NCBI GenBank assembly: GCA_039519185.1
Contig: CM076849.1
Coordinates: 63,570,587-63,634,586 of the forward strand
DNA: 64,000 nucleotides
Reading direction: 5' to 3'
DNA from: Astragalus membranaceus
Taxonomy: Eukaryota; Streptophyta; Magnoliopsida; Fabales; Fabaceae
Positions 53,720-64,000 of this stretch are shown piece after piece. The stretch's first letter is position 1. Every line of letters begins with the position of its first letter. A program made the translations under genes and the position numbers. The notes below the pieces were generated by a model. The model searched no databases. It was given only the letters and a program-made list of their open reading frames with translations, and was not told the DNA's origin.

Positions 53720-56325
53720 TGTAACACCCCTTTTCTACCCGGTAATTATTTAATAAAATCAGAGTTACAAAAAAATTCATTAATTCCATACTTCGAAAAG
53801 AGATGTCACACATTCATCGATAACCAAAACGTCACGTACGATATATAACACTTGGTCAAAAATACATCACCACGCAGCGGAATAGAAATAAGTTTCAAAA
53901 CATAAAATCATAACATCCTGAATGGACTCCAAACAAATAAAATGCAACAACCAAAGTCTAGCGTTCATTCCCCCCTTGAGTGTTACATATCAAAGCAAAG
54001 GACACCGACTCAGACTAGCGAAGGTAGCTAAGCCTTCACTCGCGATCACCTGCACGTTACTGCATAGGGGTAACATTCAAACAGAAGGGGTGAGATATCT
54101 TCAATATAATAGCGTAAATGATAGGAAATATGCTAGAATATGATAACTATATCTACCACTCCACTACACACATCGAATTATAAACACACGTCAACTGTAA
54201 CACCACAATCAGTCACCAAATGTTATGATAGTGCATGAATGCAACCCACACCAACGGGCATATGCATGTGGTACCAAATCACCGAAAGTTTTGCCTGCAA
54301 ATAGAGGCGTCACCAAAATTGAGAGCTTTCACACCCGGCTCACCAATTTAGAAAAATTGAGCTTTCACACCCGGCTCACTAGTTTTATAAAAAAAATTGA
54401 GATTTCACACCCAGCTCCAAGACCAAAGGCCTTCACCAAAATAAATGCGTATGCTGTATGGCGACACCATGAATGCACACAGACAATCACCAAAAATTAG
54501 TCACAATGTGACACACCAAAAATCAATCACCGAATATCACCAAAATTGGGCTTTCACACCTAGCCCAACGACATCGAAACAAGAAACTACCCGATACAAC
54601 GGAACACCAAGATTTGGAGCCTTCGCACCTAGCTCCAACAACACCAATACTTGAGCCTTCACACCTAGCTCGAACAGCACCAAGACACCGAGATGGCAAC
54701 AATTTTCCAAAATATTTAAGACGCGATGATTTTTCCCAACACCGGAGACAACGACAATTTTCCAAAAGATTTGGGACGACGACAATTTTCCAAAACAGCA
54801 ACATTTAACGGCTAACAATTTCCAGAAAAATAGATCACTTTGCCTCAAATTAGAATACTCAGCTAGGCCTCTGAATAAGCTTTCCAAATCATTTTGAATC
54901 GTCTCGATCGGACTCCCGAGTCAAAAGATATGTTGAAAACAAAATCAGCAACAACCTGGGCAACACAGCAGGATTCGGCGCCCAGGGACTAGGCGCCTAG
55001 CAACAACACAGGCAACAGAATTCGCAACATGCAGGAAACGGCGCCCAGTGCGTGGGCGCCAAATGAGGCAGCCACACGCAGTGCACAGCACAACAGGCAA
55101 CACGGCGCCCATGGCGCCCAGGGCAGCAGCAGTGCACCCAGAAACTAGACCACGGCGCCCAGGAGCAGGGCGCCTAGCAGGCAACACGCAGAAACTGGCC
55201 AACAAACAGGAATTGGCGCCCTTGGCGCCCAGGCAACCCAGAACAGCACAAAAAAACGCAACATGGCACAGGATATGGCGCCCTTGGCGCCCAGACATAG
55301 GAAGACACCAACAACAACTATTATGGCGCCCATGGCGCCCATGACACGGGAAACACAACAACAGCAACTCTGGCGCCCATGGCACCCATGACTCAGAACA
55401 CAGCAGCAATAACCATCCTGGCGCCCATGGCGCCCCTGCGCCAAGACACAGCAACGCACACACGCACACTGGCACACGGCGCCCACACACAGGGCGCCAG
55501 AAACAGCAACACAACACACTGGCACACGGTGCCCACACACAGGGCGCCAGAAACAGCAACACAGCGCCCAGCATTGGCGCCCAGCACCAGGGCTCCAAAA
55601 ACAGCAACTAGGACAATGGCGCCCATGGCACCCTAGGGGTTAATATTTTCGTTATTTCGCCAATTTAAATCACCAATTCTTAACCACCCATGTCAATCAT
55701 CATGAATTGTCAATCACAACATCAAACAACAATTAATCGAACACTTAGCATGCAATTCGTGATAACAACGATGATCACCAATTTTTTTTGAATTACAACA
55801 ATCACCAACAAGCCAATATTTCAATCAACATAGTCATGATTCAACTACTCTCAAACCAACATCAAAATCAAGCAAGGGGCATCATAGGACCTATTCCCAC
55901 ATAACCCCATCATGAAAACCCTATTATAAGGAAGAACCCCACCCTTACCTTATAGTAGAAGAACACTAATCCTCTTGATCAAGTCACCAACAATAACCTC
56001 AGCAACAATTTCGCCCCTCCTCTTCTCTCCTAGTGCGCCGTCCCTCTTCTCTCTTTCTCTCCTCTTCGCAAGTTTTCTTTCTTTTCCTCTCCAAATGCGC
56101 AATGCTCCAAACCCTCACTAACACTCCCTTCATGCGCCTAAGCCTTGGATATGGATCACGGGCTTTCCTCCAGCTTAAGCCCGATTACTAACACCATCTC
56201 CTAATATCCAATTATACACCTCTTAATCAAATGCTAATATAATTACACCAACTGAAATAAATAAATGAATAAATGGATACCTAAATATTTAATTAAATAA
56301 TTTAATTAAATATTTGGGCGTTACA
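53720..56325 (-). repeat. 3' LTR of element F
   Basis: Minus strand: TGTAACGCCCAAATATT at 56325 to GAAAAGGGGTGTTACA at 53720. It holds a GA-rich leader, a strong donor-like TATAAG/GTAAGG at 55948, the GGCGCC palindromic array (54976-55635), the conserved block (54843-54935), the GAGCCGGGTGTGAAAGCTC repeat (54320-54670) and an acceptor-like GTAACGTGCAG at 54050. Confidence 0.93.
54976..55635. repeat. GGCGCCCATGGCGCC array in F LTR
   Basis: More than twenty GGCGCC-containing words, several as GGCGCCCATGGCGCCC, with CAGCAACACAACA-type spacers. The equivalent in the 5' LTR is 61953-62675, rearranged by copy loss and gain. Confidence 0.88.
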
Positions 56326-56340
56326 ACTCTCCCCCACTTA
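56326..56340 (-). other. Polypurine tract of F
   Basis: Minus strand TAAGTGGGGGAGAGT directly before the 3' LTR. Confidence 0.85.
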
Positions 56341-59300
56341 GAATGTTTTCGTCCTCGAAAACTCACCTGAATCAAACAGCTCGGGGTAGGACTCCCGCAT
56401 CTTACTCTCTAGCTCCCACGTCATGCTCTCCCCAGCAGCTCCTAGCCAGACTACTTTCACCAACGCAATCTCCTTGCCTCTTAAAACTTTCACTTCATGA
56501 CCTTCAATCCGTACAGGCATCGTCTCCACGGTGAGATTATCCCGTACCTCCACCTCGTCCATGCGGATCACATGAGATGGATCTGAAATATACTTCCGAA
56601 GTTGCGACACATGAAACACGTCATGCAAGTTCGAAAGGTTTGGCGGTAAAGCCACTCTATACGCCACATTCCCAACTCTCCCAGAAATCTGATAAGGACC
56701 AATGAATCGAGGAGTGAGCTTCTTCGACTTCAAAGCGCGGCCAACACCGGTCACTGGAGTGACTCTCAAAAATACATGCTCACCCTCCTAAAACTCTAAA
56801 TCTTTTCTCCTCTTGTCGTGATAACTCTTCTGACGACTCTGCGAAACCTTCATCTTCTCACGGATCAGCTATATCTTCTCGGTTGTCTCCCGAACAATTT
56901 CCGGTCCAAGCACCATACTCTCTCCAGACTCATACCAACACAGCGGGGTTCTACACTTCCGACCATACAATGCCTCAAAAGGTGCCATCCCGATACTAGA
57001 ATGGTAACTATTGTTATACGTGAACTCTATCAGTGAAAGGTAGGAATCCCACGAACCTCCTTGTTCCAAAACACAAGCCCTCAACAAATCTTCTAATGAC
57101 TGAATCGTCCTCTCAGACTGACCATCTGTTTGAGGATGATATGCCGAACTCAACCTCAACTTAGACCCCAACTTCTCGTGCAAACTCTTCCAGAAATCTG
57201 ACGTGAACCTTGGATCTCTATCCGAGACAATACTCATAGGGACTCCAGGAAGCTTCACAATCTTGCAGTACTAGGCAATCCCGTCACAAAATCCATCAAT
57301 ATGCTATCCCATTTCCACTCTGGAATTTCTAACGGTTGCATCAACCCAGCAGGCTTCTGATGCTTAACCTTTGACTTCTGGCAAGTCAAACATGCATAAA
57401 CGAACTGCGCCACATCTCGCTTCATACCAGGCCACCAAAACAACTTCTTCAGGTCTTGATACATCTTCGTAGCTCCCGGATGAATACTTAACTTACATCG
57501 ATGACCCTCTTCTAAAATCGCTCTCTTCAGCTCTGCGTCTTCAGGAATACAAATCCTATCACGGAATCTCAAAACACCATGCGCATCCAACTGAAAGTCA
57601 CTACCCTCAGGCCGATCATCCCCGACCATCAAATCCACCAACTTGATATCCAAGTTCTGAGCTCCTCTGATACTGTCAAGGAACTTATTATTAATCTTCA
57701 ACATACCCAACTTAACACTCTGAAGTGACACTTCACAAACCAAACTCAAATCCCTGAATTCCTCAATCAACTCTAACTCCTTAGCCATCATTGCCGACAT
57801 ATGTAAGGACTTCCGACTTAAAGCATCAGCCACGACATTAGCTTTGCCTGGATGATAGTTCAAACCGAAATCATAGTCTTTCAACAACTCCAACCACCTT
57901 CGCTGCCTCATATTCAGCTCCTTCTGGTCAAACAAATATATCAAACTCTTATGATCACTGAACACCTCAAATCTGGAACCATACAAATAGTGCCTCCAAA
58001 TCTTCAACACAAGGACTACTGCAGCCAACTCCAAATCATGCGTTGGATAATTCTTCTCATGAATCCTTAACTGCCTCGACGCATAAGCAATCACCTTCCC
58101 ATCTTGCATAAGCACGCCACCTAGACCCATCTTCGAAGCATCACAATACACCACGAACGGCTCTCCCGGTTTTGGCAACGTCAAAACAGGAGACGTCGTC
58201 AATCTCTTCTACAACTCAAGGAAACTTTCCTCACAACGAGCATCCCACACAAAAGCTTTACCCTTACAAGTCAACTGCGTCAACGGAAGGGCCAACTTAG
58301 AAAAACCTTCGATGAACCTTCTGTAGTAACCAGCCAACCCTAAGAAGCTTCTAATCTCCGTAGCCGACTTCGGACTCTCCCACTGCATCACGACATCAAC
58401 CTTGGATGGATCCACAGCAATACCACTACCAGAAATGATATGACCCAGAAAACTCACCTCTGACAACCAGAATTCACACTTAGACAACTTTGCATACAGC
58501 CTCTTCCCTCTCAGGATCTCCAATACTAATCTCAAATGCTCTGCATGCTCTTCCTCCGACTTCGAATAAATCAGGATGTCGTCAATGAACACAACCACGA
58601 ACCGATCCAAGTAAGTATGGAATATACGATTCATGTACTCCATAAATACACCCGACGCGTTAGTGACACCGAACGGCATCACCGAATACTCATAATGCCC
58701 ATACCGCGTCCTGAAAGCAGTCTTCTGAACATCTTCATCCTTCACCTTGATCTGATGATAACCTGATCTCAAATCAATCTTGCTGAACACTCGAGCACCC
58801 ACTAACTGATCCATCAAATCGTCTATCCTCGGCAGTGGATACTTGTTCTTAATGGTCACCTTATTTAGCTGCCTATAATCAACACACAACCTCATGCTTC
58901 CATCCTTCTTCTTCACCAGCAACACAGGAGCTCCCCACGGCGATACACTCGGCCTAACAAACTTCTTCTCAAGCAGATCTTCAAGTTGCTTCTTCAACTC
59001 AGACAATTCTGATGCAGACATCGTGTACGGTGCCATAGACACAGGCCTCGTACCGGGTACAAGATCAATAGAAAACTCCACTTCCCTCTCAGGCGATACA
59101 CTTGGAATCTCATCAGGGAAAACTTCAGGAAATTCGCGCACCACTCGTATTCCTTCGATGATAACTTGATTCTCTACGGACAGCGATGCCATCAATGAGA
59201 ATAACTGAACTCCCTCCTTCGCTAACTTCTGCAACTGACTAGCAGATAGCAAACCAGACTCTTCCTCTCCAAAGCTCACAGACTTGCGACGACAATCAAT

Positions 59301-59477
59301 GCGAACATGGTTATGCTCCAACCAGTTCATGCCCAAAATTACATCTAATCCGCTCAACGGCAAACAAACAAAATCCACAACAAAGTCTCTGTCGAAGATC
59401 GACAAGGGACACTGAGAACACACTAGAGAGGTAGTTACCGACCCCTTAGCTGGAGTGTCGACAATCCATCTCCCCAT
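56338..59477 (-). pseudogene. Element F pol: RT, RNase H, deleted integrase, chromodomain
   Basis: Protease C-terminal part and RT are open from 59477 (CVDYRQLNK, FIDDILIYS). TAG at 58209-58211 interrupts the RT-RNase H connection without a frame change. RNase H follows (CDASKMGLGGVL, ADALSRKS), then the integrase zinc region (HRCKLSIHPG, CLTCQ). Near 57258 about 40 codons are missing between FVTGLPSTA and KIVKLPGVP. This deletion shifts frame and removes the first catalytic aspartate present in A (VDRLTKSAHF). The other two (SDRDPRF, QSERTIQ) remain. TAGs near 56869 and 56789 precede the chromodomain-like tail (MTWELESKM). Integrase is certainly dead. Confidence 0.9.
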
Positions 59478-60600
59478 TCATAGCAGACAATACAAGATTT
59501 AATCTCTTACAACAATCAGCAGCAATAAAACAATGAGTAGCACCCGTATCGACAATAGACTTTAAAGGAGTACCATTAATGAAGCACGTACCTCTAATGA
59601 GTCCATCATCTTCGGTAGGCTCTTCACCTGCTAAAGCGAACACTTGTCCACTGGACCTTTCCTTCTTCGGCTTAGGACACTGAGTACTAATGTGCCCTCC
59701 TTCACCACAGTTGTAGCAGACCACTACCTTGCTCTCACATTCGGCCACCACATGGCCATCCTTCCCGCCCTTGAAACACCTCTTCACGTCGCTTCTGCAC
59801 ATGACACACTTGTGGCCAGGCTTGCCACACTTAAAACACACAATGCTAGAAGGGGCATCTCCCCCACAAGTCCTCTTGTCAGCACCAGCTCTCTGCTTAC
59901 CCTTGCCCGCAGGGACCTCATACGGCTTACTGCGGCCTTGAAACTTGCTCCTCTTATCGTTCACAATCTTGTAGTGAGCATTACTATCCTCCTCAAAAAT
60001 TCTGCAACTATCAATCAAGTCAGCAAAGACACGGATCTTCTGATATCCGATTGCTTTCTTGATCTCGGGCCTCAAACTATTCTCGAACTTGATACACTTG
60101 GAAAACTCAGCAGTAGCTCCAGTGTAATGGAGATAGAACTTTGCTAGCTCCACGAACTTAGCGACATACTCCTATACGGACATACTCCCCTGTTTCAGCT
60201 CCAGAAACTCAATCTCTTTCTTCCCTCGGACATCTTCCAGATAATACTTACGGTTAAACTCTCTGCTGAACACTTCCCAGGTAATCTCTTCATTAGAAGT
60301 CTCCAACCTCTGCCTCGCCTCTAACCACCAATCATCAGCTTCCCCAGCTAGCATATGCGTACCATAGCGGACCTTCTGTGCTGGAGTACAATCCATCACT
60401 CGAAAAATCCTCTCCATTTCTTTCAACCAAGCTAAAGCGCCATCGGGATCATACCTGCCCTTGAACGTGGGCGGATTCTCTCTCTGAAATGTCGCCAGAC
60501 TGCGAGTTCCAGCATTCCCACCGGCATTCTGCTGAATCTGCACAGGCTGCGCCATAGCAGCTAGAGCAGCAGCAATTGCAGCATCGTTCCTCCCAGCCAT
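59446..60600 (-). pseudogene. Element F Gag-protease, one stop and a frameshift
   Basis: Starts at ATG 60600 (MAGRNDAAIAAALAAM). Capsid-like core: NPPTFKGRYDPDGALAWLKE and WEVFSREFNRKYY. TAG at 60172-60174 replaces a Tyr-type codon, and the frame continues unchanged. Three knuckle positions follow: CFKCGKPGHKCVMC, CFKGGKDGHVVAEC (second Cys lost to Gly) and CYNCGEGGHISTQC. Then comes the protease active site IVDTGATHCFI. A one-base insertion near 59465 shifts into the pol frame. Confidence 0.9.
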
Positions 60601-60706
60601 TTCAACTCACTTGCTGCAAAACAAACAACAGTTAGATATAATTGACAACACATCATTGTCAATTGACACTACGACTGGACAACTTGGCCGGACAGAACGA
60701 ACTTTT

Positions 60707-60718
60707 GCTCTGATACCA
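60707..60718 (-). other. Primer binding site of F (initiator tRNA-Met)
   Basis: Minus strand TGGTATCAGAGC, four bases after the 5' LTR. Confidence 0.9.
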
Positions 60719-60722
60719 CTAA

Positions 60723-63325
60723 TGTAACACCCCTTTTCTACCCGGAAATTATTTAATAAAATCAGAGTTACAAAAAAAATTCATTAATTCCATACTTCAG
60801 AAAGAGATGTCACACATTCATCGATAACCAAAACGTCACGTACGAAATATAACACTTTGTCAAAAATACATCACCACGCAGCGGAATAGAAATATGTTTC
60901 AAAACATAAAATCATAACATCCTGAATGGACTCCAAACAAATAAAATGCAACAACCAAAGTCTAGTGTTCATTCCCCCCTTGAGTGTTACATATCAAAGC
61001 AAAGGACACCGACTCAGACTAGCGAAGGTAGCTAAGCCTTCACTCGCGATCACCTGCACGTTACCGCATAGGGGTAACATTCAAACAGAAGGGGTGAGAT
61101 ATCTTCAATATAATAGCGTAAATGATAGGAAATATGCTAGAATATGACAACTATATCTACCACTCCACTACACACATCGAATTATAAACACACGTCAATT
61201 GTAACACCACAATCAGTCACCAAATGTTATGATAGTGCATGAATGCATCCCACACCAACGGGCATATGCATGTGGTACCAAATCACCGAAAATTTTGCCT
61301 GTAAATAGAGGCATCACCAAAATTGAGAGCTTTCACACCCGGCTCACCAATTCAGAAAAATTGAGCTTTCACACCCGGCTCACTAGTTTTATAAAAAAAA
61401 ATTGAGCTTTGACACCCAGCTCCAAGACCAAAGGCCTTCACCAAAATAAATGCGTATGCTGTATGCGACACCATGAATGCACACAGACAATCACCAAAAA
61501 TTAGTCACAATGTGACACACCAAAAATCAATCACCGAACATCACCAAAATTGGGCTTTCACACCTAGCCCAACGACTTCGAAACACCAAACTACCCGATA
61601 CAACGGAACACCAAGATTTGGAACCTTCGCACCTAGCTCCAACAACACCAATACTTGAGCCTTCACACCTAGCTCGAACAGCACCAAGACACCGAGATGG
61701 CAACAATTTTCCAAAAGATTTGGGACGACGACATTTTTCCAAAAGATTTGGGACGACGACAATTTTCCAAAACAGCAACATTTAACGGCTAACAATTTCC
61801 AGAAAAATAGATCACTTTGCCTCAAATTATAATATTCAGCTAGGCCTCTGAATAAGCTTTCCAAAACATTTTGAATCGTCTCGATCGGACTCCCGAGTCA
61901 AAAGATATGTTGAAAACAAAATCAGCAACATCCTGGGCAACACAGCAGGATTCGGCGCCCAGGGACTAGGCGCCTAGCAACAACACAGGCAACAGAATTC
62001 GCAACATGCAGGAAACGGCGCCCAATGCGTGGGCGCCAAGTGAGGCAGCCACACGCAGTGCACAGCACAACAGGCAACACCGCGCCCATGGCGCCCAGGG
62101 CAGCAGCAGTGCGCCCAGGAGCAGGGCGCCTAGCAGGCAACACGCAGAAACTGGCCAACAAACAGAAATTGGCGCCCTTGGCGTCCAGGCAACCCAGAAC
62201 AACACAAAATAAACGCAACATGGCACAGGATATGGCGCCCTTGGTGCCCAGACATAGGAAGACACCAACAACAACTATTATGGCGCCCATGGCGCCCATG
62301 ACACAGGAAACACAACAACAGCAACTCTGGCGCCCATGGCGCCCATGACTCAGAACACAGCAGCAACAACCATCCTGGCTCCCATGGCGCCCCTGCGCCA
62401 AGACACAGCAACGCACACACGCACACTGCCACACGGCGCCCACACACAGGGCGCCAGAAACAGCAACACAACACACTGGCACACGACGCCCACACACGGC
62501 ACCAAAAACAGCAACACAACACACTGGCACATGGCGCCCACACACAGGGCGCCAGAAACAGTAACACAACACACTAGCACACGACGCCCACACACAGGGC
62601 GCCAGAAACAGCAACACAGCGCCCAGCACCAGGGATCCAAAAACAGCAACTAGGACAATGGCGCCCATGGCGCCAATTTAAATCACCAATTCTTAACCAC
62701 CCATGTCAATCATCATGAATTGTCAATCACAACATCAAACAACAATTAATCGAACACTTAGCATGCAATTCGTGATAACAACGATGATCACCAATATTTT
62801 TTGAATTACAACAATCACCAACAAGCCAATATTTCATTTAACATAGTCATGATTCATCTACCATCAAACCAACATCAAAATCAAGCAAGGGGCATCATAG
62901 GACCTATTCCCACATAACCCCATCATGAAAACCCTATTATAAGGAAGAACCCCACCCTTACCTTATAGTAGAAGAACACTAATCCTCTTGATCAAGTCAC
63001 CAACAATAACCTCAGCAACAATGGCGCCCCTCCTCTTCTCTCCTAGTGCGCCGTCCCTCTTCTCTCTTTCTCTCCTCTTCGCAAGTTTTCTTTCTTTTCC
63101 TCTCCAAATGCGCAATGCTCCAAACCCTCACTAACACTCCCTTCATGCGCCTAAGCCTTGGATATGGATCATGGGCTTTCCTCCAGCTTAAGCCCGATTA
63201 CTAACACCATCTCGTAATATCCAATTATACACCTCTTAATCAAATGCTAATATAATTACACCAACTGAAATAAATAAATGAATAAATGGATACCTAAATA
63301 TTTAATTAAATATTTGGGCATTACA
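60723..63325 (-). repeat. 5' LTR of element F
   Basis: Same order as 53720-56325. It has lost some GGCGCC units and a stretch near 61740, and differs by scattered substitutions. Confidence 0.93.
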
Positions 63326-63330
63326 GAAGG

Positions 63331-64000
63331 GATTAGAATGAACTTGGAATCATTTCGGAATGGACTAAAGTGTATTTTGAAAAAGGGTAACAGAAGATCA
63401 CACACGGTCTGTACCCTGGAGGCGCACGACCCATGCGTGTTTTCAAAAATTTTGAAAAAACACATGCGTAGGGTACGCACAGTCCGTGCCCTAAGGCGCA
63501 CGGTCCGTGCCATGTTTTTTTTAAACCTTTCAGGCCACCTGCGAACAAGGCGCGCAGTTCGTGCCATTGAGGCGCACAATCCGTGCGTGTTCATCAGTAA
63601 CCCAGAATTTGCTGTTTTCGTAAATTCTTTCCATTCCGTTTCGATTCCAAATTTCATTCCGATCGGTACCCTAACAAAACAAACAATATTCCAGTCCAGA
63701 CAACAATCAACACATTAATCAATTCAAACAATCACAATGTCAACCAATCAATCGTATGAATTATTATTAAAACATGATTTCGTAATAAAACGGTTTTTGA
63801 GTCGATTCGATTTTGAACGAAAACGTAGAACACATGAAATCAAGGACCTGGAACTCAGTATCGCACAAATATCCCTAAGCGAGTATAGAACTCACCTCTT
63901 GCGAGGAAATTAAATCGCACACAACAACGAAGCTTCTCAGACCGAAAACCGTAACTTCACGAAATGAGCTCCTAGCACCCCAATAGTCTCCAAACTCAAA
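63331..64000 (-). repeat. Element H LTR, second part (minus strand), cut by window end
   Basis: Continues the H LTR after F. It holds an array of GGCGCACGGTCCGTGCC words (63415-63590), AAAACGGTTTTTGAGTCG (63788 region), a donor-like GGTGAGTTCTA on the minus strand (63886-63896) and an inverted repeat TGCGA/TCGCA at 63899-63919. It is similar to 1-343. The LTR start and element body lie outside the window. Confidence 0.65.

Larger units (their letters stand above)
53720..63325 (-). mobile_element. Element F: Ty3-gypsy chromovirus, minus strand, inserted in H
   Basis: A 9,606-bp unit with perfect target duplication GAAGG (53715-53719 and 63326-63330). The 5' LTR is at 60723-63325 and the 3' LTR at 53720-56325. 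Gag and pol are readable but damaged. It is a relative of element A: pol is very similar and the LTR ends correspond, but LTR interiors differ. The LTRs differ by substitutions and several indels, so F is older than A. Confidence 0.94.

Overview
This window is plant nuclear DNA made almost entirely of nested LTR retrotransposons. I find no convincing host gene. The organism is most likely a dicot and possibly a legume. The reasons are an Ogre/Tat-type Ty3-gypsy element (tRNA-Arg primer site, extra ORF1, intron between gag-pro and pol, second RNase H), several long-LTR chromoviruses with initiator-Met primer sites, a SIRE-like Ty1-copia element, an Athila-like remnant and AT-rich spacers. The legume assignment is inference, because no marker gene is present.

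Layout. 1-343 is a minus-strand fragment of a chromovirus LTR. 344-8515 is chromovirus A (+), whose LTRs are almost identical but whose interior is defective. 8516-8919 is the 3' end of another LTR, 8920 to about 9950 an Athila-like 3' remnant, about 9955-11166 a minus-strand LTR fragment (G), and 11167-11246 a tRNA/SINE-like piece. 11247-13388 is AT-rich spacer. 13389-51141 is element E, a short Tat-like element with gag remnants only, opened by two insertions. The first is chromovirus B (13956-41105, target duplication AAGGC), whose 3' LTR was itself split by Ogre-like element C (22451-41012, duplication GTATT). The second is copia element D (41781-47842, duplication GGAAG). 51147-52714 is AT-rich spacer. 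52715-53719 plus 63331-64000 is one minus-strand LTR (H), split by chromovirus F (53720-63325, minus strand, duplication GAAGG).

Order of events. E came before B and B before C. D entered E independently of B. H came before F. C is the best preserved element: gag-pro and pol are open, a 190-nt intron joins their frames exactly, and only ORF1 carries a stop codon. A, B, D and F are all defective, yet A and D have nearly identical LTR pairs, so they probably moved recently using proteins supplied by other copies.

The most interesting material is non-coding. Several unrelated LTR families carry a family-specific array of short palindromes. In the chromoviruses and in E this array lies beside a shared block built around TTGGAAAGCT. 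In D the array is 16 ATCGAT palindromes spaced almost exactly 32 bp apart, ending just upstream of the TATA box. All coordinates and comparisons were made by eye, with no database search.
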